NCBI GenBank assembly: GCA_945881865.1
Contig: CAMCVK010000004.1
Coordinates: 124,001 to 188,000 of the forward strand
Length of the DNA stretch: 64,000 nucleotides
Source: Fimbriimonas ginsengisoli Gsoil 348
GTDB lineage: Bacteria > Armatimonadota > Fimbriimonadia > Fimbriimonadales > Fimbriimonadaceae
Direction of reading: 5' to 3'
Below the pieces are notes generated by a model. That model saw only the letters and a list, made by a program, of their open reading frames with translations, was not told the origin of the DNA and searched no databases. Each line of letters starts with the position of its first letter. Position 1 is the first letter of the stretch. The position numbers were made by a program, and so were the translations under genes. This document shows, piece after piece, positions 16,018-25,109 of the stretch.

Positions 16018-18408
16018 CTACTTCGCCGTCGTGAACCGCATCCGCAGCAAGCTGCGGATCTGGATCAGCGTGAAGCCGACTAGGATGCTGCCCATCACCC
16101 AGGCGGCGGCCGTCGCGTAGCCAAACTTGAGGAACATGAAGGCGTTCTGCCAGACCTCGAGGCCAATGGTGCGCGTGCTATTCAACGGGCCGCCCTGGGT
16201 GAGGACAAACACGTTCTCCATCGCCTTGAACCCGGCGATGAATACGCCGAGCAAATTGATCAGGATCAGCGGCTTCAGGCCCGGCAGGGTGATGAAGCGG
16301 ATCTTTTGCATCCAATTCGCGCCGTCGATGTCGGCAGCCTCGTACCGCTCGGTCGAAATGTTCTTGAGCGCGGCCAAATATAGAATCGAGCCCGCGCCCG
16401 CGCCCGCCCAAATTCCGGGCAACACCACGGAAAACATCGCCAAAGTCGGATTGCCCAGCCAGTCATTCGCGACCGGAACCGGTCCGTGCCCGATCGCCGC
16501 CAGGAACGGATTCACAACTCCGTCGATGATCGGCCGCAGCAGGCTGTTCAGCAATCCGGTCTCGGTCTTATCGTAAAACTGCCGCCAAACCAGGCTCACC
16601 ACGATAGCCGACGTCATGGCCGGCAGGTAGAAAACTGTTCGGAAAAACACCGTGCCGAACGGAATCTCGTTCAGCGCCAACGCCAGGAAGATCGGCAAAA
16701 AGAACCCGATCATCAGCGATAGCGCGACGTAGACGAAACTGTTCCAAAGCGACTGGTAGAAGACCGGCTGGCTGAAAACCCCGATGAAGTTATCGAAGCC
16801 GACCCACTTCGCGTCACCGATGATTTTGTAATCTTGGAAAGCGATAACGAGGCCACGGCCCAGCGGGTAGTACGCCCAGACGAAAATGGTCAGCGCGGCC
16901 GGCGCAAGGCAAAAACCCAGGAAGGTCCAAATGCGGCGGCGGCTAATTCCCGCCGGGAGCCGCTCGACAATCGGATCGGCGAACCGAGCCTTTCGCGCAA
17001 AGCCGACCCCGCAGGCCACCACCCCGATGAAGAGCAGCCCAAAGATTCCGGTTGCCCAACCGCGCCGGGTCGCCATTTGGTCTTCTGGCGTGTAGCCCAG
17101 GAGCTTTTGGTTCATCTCGCGTTCGGTATCGGCGAGGATCGTCGAAACCGGCGTGTTTGGCTCCAACCGGGCACGATCCAACGCTCCATTCAGCACTTCG
17201 TAAATCTGCTGGCAGTTCCGGCCGTACGGCTCGGGATGGCCGGTCGAAAACAGGCTGCGGTTTGCTTCGACGTAAGCCGGATCGACCTGCGAAAGGAAGT
17301 CGGTGTAGCCGAATTTTTCCAGGTAGTACGGGTTCACGAGGTTGCCGATGCCGAGCTCAACGCACTTTTCGGTGTTGATCCGCGCGGCATCGTCGCCTGC
17401 AAAGAACTTGATGAACCGCCAGCAGGCCTCCAGCTTCTTGGGGTCTTTCACCCGCGAGGAGATCGCCCACATTCCGGCATTGATCTCGTTGCTCTTACCG
17501 CGCGGGCCAGAAGGCAGCGCGGCGATGCCGATGACGCTCGGCGAGAGGTCGCTCTGCTGCAGGACTACATCGTTCGTATATCCAAACCACATCGCGGTCT
17601 TGCCGGTGTTGATGTCGTTGCTTAGGTTGGCCGCAACCTGCGCCGCCGGATAACCATCTTTTTGTGGCTGAAGTAATTTTCGGTAGAACTCGATCGCTTC
17701 GCCGGCCTGCGGGCTGTTGATGCGCGCCCGCCAGACTCCGGTCTCGGTCGGCTCGACGACTTCCCCACCGGCTTGGTACAGAAAGTTTTGCCAGGTGTAG
17801 CTGGGGATATTCGAGAACGAGAACCCAAAACGGTTCTTGTTGCTCAGCTTTCGCGCGGTTTCGTAAAACTCATCCCAGGTTCGCGGCGGCTTGCTTGGGT
17901 CCAGTCCGGCCTCCCGAAAAAAGTCCTTTCGGTAGTACAGCGCGACCGCAACCTGGAAAAACGGGATGGCATAGACTTTTTTGTCGTAGCTTTTTAGCAC
18001 CTTCAATACGGTCGGGTTCGCGCGGTCGAGTACGCCCGGGTCCTGTGCGATGAGGTCGGTCATCGGGCGGCAGAAGCCCTGCTCCACGAAGGTGTAGTAC
18101 TGCCGAAAGTTGACGTAAAACACATCCGGCGAGCGGTCGCCCGCCATCGACATGAGGAACATGTTGTCGGCTTGGTCGCCGACGAGATTGAGGCCGCCCG
18201 CGTTCACGACCCGCACGTCCGGGTTCCGGCGGTGAAAGTCCTCGAAGACAGACCGGCGGATGAGCGCGGTCGTGGTGGTGGCTTCTTTGGGCGGAATTCC
18301 ATAGCCCGGCCCCGCCATCATGCGAATCTCGGTCGCCTCGGCCTGCGGTCTTGCCATTGCCGCGACCAGCGCAAGGAAGAGGACCAGAATCAGCCGAAGG
18401 CAAGCCAC
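16018..18408 (-). CDS. ABC transporter solute-binding protein fused to MalF-type permease
   Basis: One 796-residue chain joins two normally separate sugar ABC importer parts. Residues about 1-430 form a family 1 extracellular solute-binding protein (after a signal/anchor segment at about 1-20) with the typical W-x-E-F-Y-E-T-A-R-K-L and G-K-T-A-M-W-F-G blocks. A membrane segment at about 458-478 follows, then a MalF/UgpA-like permease with about six helices (500-796). Its EAA loop reads Y-E-A-A-D-I-D-G-A-N, followed by I-T-L-P-G-L-K-P. I chose the GTG at 18408 over a TTG at 18435 because CATACT lies 7 nt upstream and the resulting signal sequence is clean. No MalG-type permease or ATPase gene is adjacent, so the partner subunits must be elsewhere. 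The substrate is probably an oligosaccharide. Confidence 0.88.
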   Translation of the reverse strand: MACLRLILVLFLALVAAMARPQAEATEIRMMAGPGYGIPPKEATTTTALIRRSVFEDFHRRNPDVRVVNAGGLNLVGDQADNMFLMSMAGDRSPDVFYVNFRQYYTFVEQGFCRPMTDLIAQDPGVLDRANPTVLKVLKSYDKKVYAIPFFQVAVALYYRKDFFREAGLDPSKPPRTWDEFYETARKLSNKNRFGFSFSNIPSYTWQNFLYQAGGEVVEPTETGVWRARINSPQAGEAIEFYRKLLQPQKDGYPAAQVAANLSNDINTGKTAMWFGYTNDVVLQQSDLSPSVIGIAALPSGPRGKSNEINAGMWAISSRVKDPKKLEACWRFIKFFAGDDAARINTEKCVELGIGNLVNPYYLEKFGYTDFLSQVDPAYVEANRSLFSTGHPEPYGRNCQQIYEVLNGALDRARLEPNTPVSTILADTEREMNQKLLGYTPEDQMATRRGWATGIFGLLFIGVVACGVGFARKARFADPIVERLPAGISRRRIWTFLGFCLAPAALTIFVWAYYPLGRGLVIAFQDYKIIGDAKWVGFDNFIGVFSQPVFYQSLWNSFVYVALSLMIGFFLPIFLALALNEIPFGTVFFRTVFYLPAMTSAIVVSLVWRQFYDKTETGLLNSLLRPIIDGVVNPFLAAIGHGPVPVANDWLGNPTLAMFSVVLPGIWAGAGAGSILYLAALKNISTERYEAADIDGANWMQKIRFITLPGLKPLILINLLGVFIAGFKAMENVFVLTQGGPLNSTRTIGLEVWQNAFMFLKFGYATAAAWVMGSILVGFTLIQIRSLLRMRFTTAK

Positions 18409-18415
18409 GGGAATT

Positions 18416-18421
18416 AGTATG
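18416..18421 (-). promoter_or_regulatory. -10 element CATACT for the SBP-permease fusion gene
   Basis: Read on the minus strand, CATACT ends 7 nt before GTG 18408, matching the leaderless layout seen elsewhere in the window and favouring this start over TTG 18435. Confidence 0.45.
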
Positions 18422-18494
18422 GCAACGCTTTCCAAAATCGCCCAAAATTCTCGAAACCGTCAACCAAGTTTTTTTCTGGAGAACAGAATGAGGC

Positions 18495-18523
18495 TTGACA
18501 AGGGCTCCGTTTTGGTATATATT
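18495..18523 (+). promoter_or_regulatory. Near-consensus sigma-70 promoter of recA
   Basis: TTGACA (18495-18500) and TATATT (18518-18523) are separated by exactly 17 bp. The recA ATG is 37 bp beyond the -10, giving a leader of about 30 nt. I see no recognisable LexA box (neither CTG-N10-CAG nor GAAC-N4-GTTC) over the promoter. Confidence 0.85.
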
Positions 18524-18560
18524 CGTCTATGTATTTCCGGTCTGATCGGAGCCAAAGCTG

Positions 18561-19646
<1,086 letters not shown>

Positions 19647-19649
19647 CCC

Positions 19650-20030
19650 GTGTCACAGAGAGAGAAGGCACTGAACCTGCTCGCCAAGCGCGAGCGGTTC
19701 GCCTCGGAACTGCAAGAAGCCCTCGGTGAGGGCAACGAGCCGGTGATCGCCCAGCTTCAACGCGAAAGTTTGCAAAGCGACCTCCGGGCCGCTGAAGCCC
19801 TTTGTCGGCAGCGGGCCGACTATGGGGACGGATACCTGAGGGAAAAGCTGAGGGAGCGCAACGTCGAGCCGGACCTCCTCGAAGACGTCGTGCGGGCGAT
19901 GCCAAGCGAGGCGGAGCGAATGGCACAGATTCCCACCCGGGGCAGGACGGATGCCCAAATGGCGCGTTACTTTGCGAGCCACGGCTTCGAAGAAGAAACG
20001 ATTCTGGCCTGGCTCGAACGGTCACAATAG
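19650..20030 (+). CDS. recX: Regulatory protein RecX
   Basis: RecX modulates RecA filaments. The 126-residue product has the tandem three-helix repeats of the family: A-L-N-L-L-A-x-R-E-R-F-A-S-E-L (about residues 7-21), Y-L-R-E-K-L-R-E-R-N-V near residue 62, and A-R-Y-F-A-S-H-G-F-x-x-x-x-I-L-A-W-L (about residues 105-122). It is slightly shorter than typical RecX (about 150). The start is GTG, 3 bp after recA, and the position right behind recA supports the assignment. The next gene, rny, begins 6 bp after its stop with its own GGAG Shine-Dalgarno. Confidence 0.85.
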   Translation: MSQREKALNLLAKRERFASELQEALGEGNEPVIAQLQRESLQSDLRAAEALCRQRADYGDGYLREKLRERNVEPDLLEDVVRAMPSEAERMAQIPTRGRTDAQMARYFASHGFEEETILAWLERSQ

Positions 20031-20036
20031 GAGTGC

Positions 20037-21563
20037 ATGACGCAGCTCGCCCAAGCAATCGCCGCGGCCGCGGGCACCGGAACGTTCGTCGTCATCGCTC
20101 TGTATCTCGGCCTGATTCGACCGGCACGTGCCGCCGTAGATCAGGAACGCCGGGACCTTAAGGAACGCGCCGACCGCACCCTTAACGACGCCCGCGCCGA
20201 TGCCGAAAGAATTGTCCGGGTGGCAAATGAGGAGATTCGAGAGCGGCAAGCGAACCAAAAACGGGATGAGCTCCGGCTCGAGCAGAAGGAAACCCAGCTC
20301 GAAGAGCGACGCCTCAAGCTGGAATCTCAAGAAGAAGGGCTGCTCAAGGAACAGCGGGCGGCGTTAGAGCGCGAGGAGAGCATTGACCGCCGCTCGCGCG
20401 CCATCGAGGAGGAGATCCAGCGGGTCGCGGGTCTCTCCGCCGCCGAGGCAAAGGGCGTTTACCTGGCGCAGATCGAAGCCGAGTTCCACGAAATCGGAAT
20501 GAAAAAGGCGAAGGAAGCGGAGCTTCGCGCCGTCACCGAAATCGAGCGAAAAGCCAAGAAGGTTGTGCTCGACGTCATTCAACGGTCGGTCGTGGATTAT
20601 GTGACCGAGGCGACGCTCGCCGTCGTCGAGCTCCCCAGCGAAGATATGAAAGGCCGAATCATCGGGCGCGAGGGCCGCAACATCCGGGCGTTTGAACAGG
20701 TCACCGGCGTCGACCTGATCATCGACGAGACGCCGGAAGCCGCCGTCATCTCGTCGTTCGACCCGGTTCGGCGCGAGACCGCACGCCTCACGTTGATGAA
20801 CCTGATGCTGGACGGACGAATCCACCCGGTACGCATCGAAGAGCTTTACGAAAAGGCGCAGACCGAGGTAAGCCGAATGATCCTAGAAGCTGGCGAGCGC
20901 GCGGCCGAACGCGCAAACGTCAGCGGATTGACGGCGAAAACCATCGAGACAATGGGCCGCCTGCGGTTCCGAACCAGCTACGCGCAGAACGTACTTGACC
21001 ACAGCGTCGAAGTCGCACGGCTGGCCGAAAACCTCGCGTTCGAACTCGGCTTGAACGCCGAGCTTGCAAAGCGGGCTGGCCTTCTGCACGACATCGGCAA
21101 GGCACTTGGCCCCGAGTTTGAGGGCCCGCACGCCCTCACCGGCATGGAGTTCCTGCGGACCCAGGGCGAGAAGGATGGGATTCTGCTTGCCGTCGGAGCG
21201 CACCACAACGACATCGAACCGACGAGCGCCGAGGCGGTCCTGGTAATCGTCGCCGACACGATCAGCGCGGCGCGACCGGGTGCCCGGCGCGAGAACCTAG
21301 AGAACTATCTAAAGCGGCTCACCTCGTTAGAGGCCCTTGCCAACGACTTCCCCGGCGTCGAGCGGTCCTACGCGGTGCAGGCCGGCCGCGAGGTTCGCCT
21401 CATCGTGAGACCGGAAGAAATCGACGACCTCGGAGCGTCGCGGCTGGCGAGCGCGGTCGCGCAGCGAATCGAGACAGAAATGGACTATCCGGGCCAAATC
21501 AAGATCACGGTGATTCGCGAACGCCGCGCCGTGAACTACGCTAAGTCGAAGCAAAAGGGATAA
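20037..21563 (+). CDS. rny: Ribonuclease Y
   Basis: This membrane-anchored endoribonuclease initiates mRNA decay. The 508-residue product has an N-terminal membrane helix (about residues 8-28), a long coiled coil (about 35-190), a KH domain with G-R-I-I-G-R-E-G-R-N-I (about 205-215), and an HD domain with L-L-H-D-I-G-K (about 346-352) as metal site. GGAG lies 3 nt upstream of the ATG, so this operon-internal gene uses a Shine-Dalgarno. It sits in recA-recX-rny-ymdB; rny next to ymdB is the Bacillus/Firmicutes-like arrangement. Confidence 0.96.
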   Translation: MTQLAQAIAAAAGTGTFVVIALYLGLIRPARAAVDQERRDLKERADRTLNDARADAERIVRVANEEIRERQANQKRDELRLEQKETQLEERRLKLESQEEGLLKEQRAALEREESIDRRSRAIEEEIQRVAGLSAAEAKGVYLAQIEAEFHEIGMKKAKEAELRAVTEIERKAKKVVLDVIQRSVVDYVTEATLAVVELPSEDMKGRIIGREGRNIRAFEQVTGVDLIIDETPEAAVISSFDPVRRETARLTLMNLMLDGRIHPVRIEELYEKAQTEVSRMILEAGERAAERANVSGLTAKTIETMGRLRFRTSYAQNVLDHSVEVARLAENLAFELGLNAELAKRAGLLHDIGKALGPEFEGPHALTGMEFLRTQGEKDGILLAVGAHHNDIEPTSAEAVLVIVADTISAARPGARRENLENYLKRLTSLEALANDFPGVERSYAVQAGREVRLIVRPEEIDDLGASRLASAVAQRIETEMDYPGQIKITVIRERRAVNYAKSKQKG

Positions 21564-21570
21564 TTCCAGC

Positions 21571-22353
21571 GTGGCCGACTACCGAATTCTCTTCCTGGGC
21601 GACATTGTGGGCGAGCCCGGTCGACGCGCCGTCGAGAATCGGCTACCGCACCTCATGTCCCGCTTGGATCCGTTGTTCGTCATCGCAAACGGCGAGAACG
21701 CGGCTGCCGGTATCGGCATCACCCCAAAGATTGCGGATGAATTTTTTGCGATGGGGATCGATGTGATCACCCTCGGCAACCACGCGTTCAATAAGCGCGA
21801 AATCGGCCCGTACCTAAAAGACAACCCAAACATCATTCGGCCGGGCAACTTCTCGGCTCGACTGCCGGGGAGTGGCCAAACCATTTTCGAACGGAGCGGC
21901 GTTCGGCTCGCGGTCTGGAATCTTTCCGGGCGGGTGGAGATGGATCCGGTTTACGACGACCCGTTCAAGATGGCGGACGATTGGTTAGAGGCCGCCGACA
22001 CCAACCACATCTTTCTGGATTTTCATGCCGAGGCGACCAGCGAGAAGATCGCGATGGGTTACCACGTGTCCGGACGAGCGAGTGCAGTGGTGGGAACCCA
22101 CACCCATGTGACGACCGCCGACGAGGCGATTCTTGATGGCGGCACCGCATACATCACCGATGTTGGCATGTGCGGGCCGCGCAAAAGCATCCTCGGAATG
22201 AACCGTGACCTGATTCTTCGGCGATTTCGCGGAGGCCTTCCCGAGCGTTTTGAAGTGGCAAACGAGTCGGGTGTACTCTGCGGGGTGGTTGTTCGCGTCG
22301 AAAAAACGAGCGGACGCGCGCTGCAAATCGAACGGATTCGTGAAGAGGCGTAG
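21571..22353 (+). CDS. ymdB: YmdB-family metallophosphoesterase
   Basis: The 260-residue product matches the TIGR00282-type calcineurin-like phosphoesterases. Metal-binding blocks are F-L-G-D-I-V-G (about residues 6-12), ANGENAA (about 38-44), G-N-H-A-F (about 69-73) and the His-rich G-T-H-T-H-V-T-T-A-D-E (about 173-183). In Bacillus, YmdB hydrolyses cyclic nucleotides and affects RNase Y-linked RNA levels and development; the adjacency to rny (7 bp gap) suggests a related role. The start is GTG. Confidence 0.92.
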   Translation: MADYRILFLGDIVGEPGRRAVENRLPHLMSRLDPLFVIANGENAAAGIGITPKIADEFFAMGIDVITLGNHAFNKREIGPYLKDNPNIIRPGNFSARLPGSGQTIFERSGVRLAVWNLSGRVEMDPVYDDPFKMADDWLEAADTNHIFLDFHAEATSEKIAMGYHVSGRASAVVGTHTHVTTADEAILDGGTAYITDVGMCGPRKSILGMNRDLILRRFRGGLPERFEVANESGVLCGVVVRVEKTSGRALQIERIREEA

Positions 22354-22394
22354 CCCTCAGACAGATTTGTCGTTAGAATAGAAGTGTTCACCGA

Positions 22395-23417
22395 ATGGAG
22401 AAAATGATGAAGAAGGCCGTGATTGCCGTTCCGTTGCTTGCCTTTGCGGCATTCGCCACCACCCAGGTTGCCGTGGCGCAAGCCCCGGGTGCCGCCGAAG
22501 TAATTTACACTCCGGTGAAAATGATCGCCGACCAAGGACTAACCGTGAAGGGTTGGGGCAGCGGCACGATCTCCGAGTCTGATGATGCGGCCTACGAAGG
22601 TGCCCATTCCATCCGGTTCTCTTCGCGAAACTTTTTCCAGGGCGGAATCATTACGCTCGGCAAGTCGGTGGACCTGGCGAAAGCCTTCACGGACAAGGAC
22701 AACTTGCTGCGGTTGGTTTATCGAACCTCAGACTCTTCGACCGTGATTGGCGGCGGACGCGGCGGCGCAGGTGGAGGCGGTGCATTTGGTGGAGCGGGCG
22801 TTGGCGGCCCTCCTCCAGGAATTCCGGGTGGTGCCGGTCAGGGCGGCTTCGGTGGAGCCGGTATCGGTGGCCCTCCGGCAGCGGCGCGCGGCGGCGCGGC
22901 GGCGGCCACGAAGCTCAAGACGATTCGCGTGATCATCACGACCACCGATGGCAAGAAGTCGGAGACGTATGTTCCCGTGAACACGTCGTCGGGTACCGGC
23001 GAGCGCGGATGGCGCAGCGTGGCGGTTCCTTTGATGGCCATTTCAGGTTTCGAGCGAACCAATAAAATGGTGCAGTCGGTTGCATTCAGCACCGACGTGT
23101 CGGCCGTCGTTTACCTTGGCGACCTCCGGGTGATTAACGATAGTACGCCGGTTCGCGGCGAACCGAACGTGCGCACAATCAACCGAGAGTTGGGCTCAGA
23201 AGTCGTGTTCTCCGCCACCGGTCAGGGTGGCACCAGCGTTCTCAAGTACACCTGGGATTTCGACGATTCGGACGGAGTTGAAGTTGACGCAGAAGGCCAA
23301 GTCGTGAAGCATAAGTTCCGACGACCCGGCACATTCACGATCACCCTAACCATTTCCGATTACTTCGGCTTGAAGGCGCCGTTCAAAACGACGATCAAAG
23401 CCAAAATCAATCCGTAA
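22395..23417 (+). CDS. Secreted PKD-domain protein with Gly-rich insert
   Basis: The 340-residue product has a clear signal peptide (Lys-rich start, hydrophobic core, cleavage near VAVAQA, about residue 29) and a beta-rich N-terminal domain of carbohydrate-binding/galactose-binding type (about 45-250). That domain is interrupted by a Gly/Pro-rich low-complexity stretch at about residues 119-172. A C-terminal PKD-like domain (about 260-340) contains Y-T-W-D-F-D-D and H-K-F-R-R-P-G-T-F. ATG codons at 22395, 22404 and 22407 compete; GGAG at 22398 would suit the later ones. TAGAAT (22374-22379) is a possible -10. The protein is probably periplasmic or cell-surface and its ligand is unknown. Confidence 0.8.
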   Translation: MEKMMKKAVIAVPLLAFAAFATTQVAVAQAPGAAEVIYTPVKMIADQGLTVKGWGSGTISESDDAAYEGAHSIRFSSRNFFQGGIITLGKSVDLAKAFTDKDNLLRLVYRTSDSSTVIGGGRGGAGGGGAFGGAGVGGPPPGIPGGAGQGGFGGAGIGGPPAAARGGAAAATKLKTIRVIITTTDGKKSETYVPVNTSSGTGERGWRSVAVPLMAISGFERTNKMVQSVAFSTDVSAVVYLGDLRVINDSTPVRGEPNVRTINRELGSEVVFSATGQGGTSVLKYTWDFDDSDGVEVDAEGQVVKHKFRRPGTFTITLTISDYFGLKAPFKTTIKAKINP

Positions 23418-23492
23418 GCCAGCCTTTGGCGGTAACCCGGTACGTCTTACAGGGGAATTGCGCACGCATTTCCCCAAAAATTCCGTCGTTCG

Positions 23493-23520
23493 TAGTATTC
23501 TGCGTTTGAACGAACGTTCG
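23493..23520 (+). promoter_or_regulatory. Candidate promoter with CGAACGTTCG palindrome before the LuxR-type gene
   Basis: TAGTAT (23493-23498) is a plausible -10, and a perfect 10-bp palindrome CGAACGTTCG (23511-23520) lies just after the expected start site and 11 bp before the GTG at 23532. Its position suits an operator, possibly autoregulatory. No -35 of quality is visible. Confidence 0.4.
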
Positions 23521-23531
23521 AGAGACTAACC

Positions 23532-24167
23532 GTGAGCAGAAACTACGATTCCGTCATGCGCATTGCGCTCAGCTGTAAAGAGCCTTTGTGGAGCGACGCC
23601 CTCGTCGCCCTCCTCTCCGCAAACCAATCTTGCGAGGTCGTTGCGGTAGAGCTGGACACGCGATCCCTGATCACCGCCGCGAAGGATCAGTACGCGCAGG
23701 CGCTGGTTATCGACAGCACGAAGCTTGACCAGAGCGACTTGCAGTTTCTGCTGGGCGCGCGCGCATTTGGCGACTTCGAAATCATCCTCATCATCCAAGA
23801 GGATGAGATGGAGATGTACCAGGGCATTCCCGTCGACCGAATCGTGACCCGCGCCCAATCGGCAAAGTCGCTTTACGACGCTCTCGGTGCCGTTTCCACC
23901 CCGCTCAAGCTGCGCCGACCACTCGTTCGCGAGGGCCGCAAGCCGTACGGCTCAAAAGAGGACAACGTTCTCAGCCGTCGCGAGTACGAAGTCGCTTTGC
24001 TGGTCGCCAAGGGAATGAGCAACCGACGAATTTCGGTTCAAACCGGCCTGCGCGAGCAGAGCGTGAAGAACCTGGTGAGCGTTGTTATGCGAAAGCTGCA
24101 CTGCGAGAACCGCGTTCAGGTCGCCCTTAAACTGGTCAACGCACCGGTTGCCGAAGTCGAAGATTGA
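23532..24167 (+). CDS. LuxR-type response-regulator-like transcription factor with degenerate receiver
   Basis: The 211-residue product has an N-terminal receiver-like domain (about residues 9-125) and a C-terminal LuxR/GerE helix-turn-helix (about 143-205: L-S-R-R-E-Y-E-V-A-L-L-V-A-K-G-M-S-N-R-R-I then V-K-N-L-V-S-V-V-M-R-K-L). The receiver keeps a candidate Asp in LVIDST (near residue 57). The usual acidic pair after beta-1 is missing (IALSCKE) and no clear Lys is seen after beta-5, so phosphorylation may not control it. No histidine kinase is adjacent. The start is GTG at 23532; ATG at 23565 is an alternative that starts exactly at beta-1. Confidence 0.82.
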   Translation: MSRNYDSVMRIALSCKEPLWSDALVALLSANQSCEVVAVELDTRSLITAAKDQYAQALVIDSTKLDQSDLQFLLGARAFGDFEIILIIQEDEMEMYQGIPVDRIVTRAQSAKSLYDALGAVSTPLKLRRPLVREGRKPYGSKEDNVLSRREYEVALLVAKGMSNRRISVQTGLREQSVKNLVSVVMRKLHCENRVQVALKLVNAPVAEVED

Positions 24168-24212
24168 TCCCACGGGCGATTTAGGCCTGCATGGACTATA
24201 ATCGCCTGGATA

Positions 24213-25040
24213 ATGAAGCAACGGGTTTTGACGGGGCTAGTGCTCGCGACCGTAACTCTCTTGCCCGTTGCTTACGTCGGGATTCTTCCCATCTGCCTCC
24301 TGGCCGTCGTACTGGCATGGCTGGGACACCGAGAGATTAGCGGCCTGCTCACGGGAGAAAAACGGTCCGTGCCGATCGTCGGCACGGCATTGCTCGTTAC
24401 CGCCGCGCTGTTTTTTTGGCTTAACCGCGGCCTGTTGGAGAAGCTGGTGCAGCCGGAGGGCTGGGCCCTTACCTGGGCCGCATTGATTGGCCTGACACCG
24501 CTCGTTTATCACCTACGCGATTGGCCGAAGCCGCTGGTCTTGCAGGCAGAATTTGCCAGCACGGTTTGGCTCACTATTCCCTTGCTCTCTTTAATTTGGC
24601 TGCACCAGCTTCCGGATCAAGTTGGACTTTGGAACCTGGCAAACCCGATGCTTCTTGCCATGGTGCCTGTTTGGGCAGGAGACACCGCCGCCATCGTGAT
24701 CGGAAAGAAGTTTGGGCGCCACCCATTGGCCCTGCAGATCTCGCCCGGAAAAACGTGGGAAGGTAGCATCGCCAATTTTCTTGCGGCTACGTTAGTGGGT
24801 TGGGGTCTCGGTCCGTTGGTGGGGCAGTCTCCCCTGATGGGGCTTCTCTGCGGAATGCTTTGCGGCATTCTGGGCCAGCTTGGAGACCTGTTTGAAAGCT
24901 ATGTGAAGCGCCAGGCTGGAGTGAAGGATAGCGGTGATCTTCTGCCTGGGCACGGCGGAATCATGGATCGACTTGACAGCGTGCTGTTTGCGGCTCCGGT
25001 CATCGCGGTTGCGATCAGCCGATTGGCTGGCAAAATCTGA
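24213..25040 (+). CDS. cdsA: Phosphatidate cytidylyltransferase CdsA
   Basis: This integral membrane enzyme makes CDP-diacylglycerol for phospholipid synthesis. The 275-residue product has about eight hydrophobic helices and the family signature near the C-terminus: S-P-x-K-T-W-E-G (about residues 177-184) and K-D-S-G-D-L-L-P-G-H-G-G-I-M-D-R-x-D-S (about residues 236-254). A TATAAT hexamer at 24197-24202 lies 10 nt before the ATG. It has its own promoter and is followed by the parS site and valS. Confidence 0.93.
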   Translation: MKQRVLTGLVLATVTLLPVAYVGILPICLLAVVLAWLGHREISGLLTGEKRSVPIVGTALLVTAALFFWLNRGLLEKLVQPEGWALTWAALIGLTPLVYHLRDWPKPLVLQAEFASTVWLTIPLLSLIWLHQLPDQVGLWNLANPMLLAMVPVWAGDTAAIVIGKKFGRHPLALQISPGKTWEGSIANFLAATLVGWGLGPLVGQSPLMGLLCGMLCGILGQLGDLFESYVKRQAGVKDSGDLLPGHGGIMDRLDSVLFAAPVIAVAISRLAGKI

Positions 25041-25054
25041 CGGCCGCAGGGAAT

Positions 25055-25070
25055 TGTTTCACGTGAAACA
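25055..25070. other. parS: parS centromere-like site (ParB binding)
   Basis: TGTTTCACGTGAAACA is a perfect 16-bp palindrome and an exact match to the widely conserved chromosomal parS consensus (TGTTNCACGTGAAACA). It lies in the short gap between cdsA and valS. ParB nucleates here and spreads to load SMC and segregate the origin region. Chromosomal parS sites usually cluster around oriC, so it also hints at the location of the origin. No parA or parB gene is in the window. Confidence 0.93.
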
Positions 25071-25078
25071 TGCCTCGG

Positions 25079-25108
25079 TACACTAACTGCACTCCCGGAC
25101 TTGGAGTG
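25079..25108 (+). promoter_or_regulatory. valS promoter -10 and hairpin covering the Shine-Dalgarno
   Basis: TACACT (25079-25084) is a candidate -10. CACTCC (25090-25095) pairs with GGAGTG (25103-25108) around a 7-nt loop, and the GGAG in the right arm is the best Shine-Dalgarno for the ATG at 25110 or 25116. In the folded state the ribosome site would be masked. I see no T-box signature. Confidence 0.4.
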
Positions 25109-25109
25109 T

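Noticed and set aside
18409-18435. TTG 18435 as the start of the SBP-permease fusion
   Set aside because: GTG 18408 is preceded by CATACT at the leaderless spacing and gives a cleaner signal peptide.
18409-18560. LexA/SOS box between the ABC fusion gene and recA
   Set aside because: CTGGAGAACAG at about 18476-18486 has the wrong spacing for CTG-N10-CAG, and no GAAC-N4-GTTC is present.
22740-22920. Tandem repeat locus in the Gly-rich part of the PKD gene
   Set aside because: The nucleotide units are not regular enough for a true tandem repeat; it is biased coding sequence.
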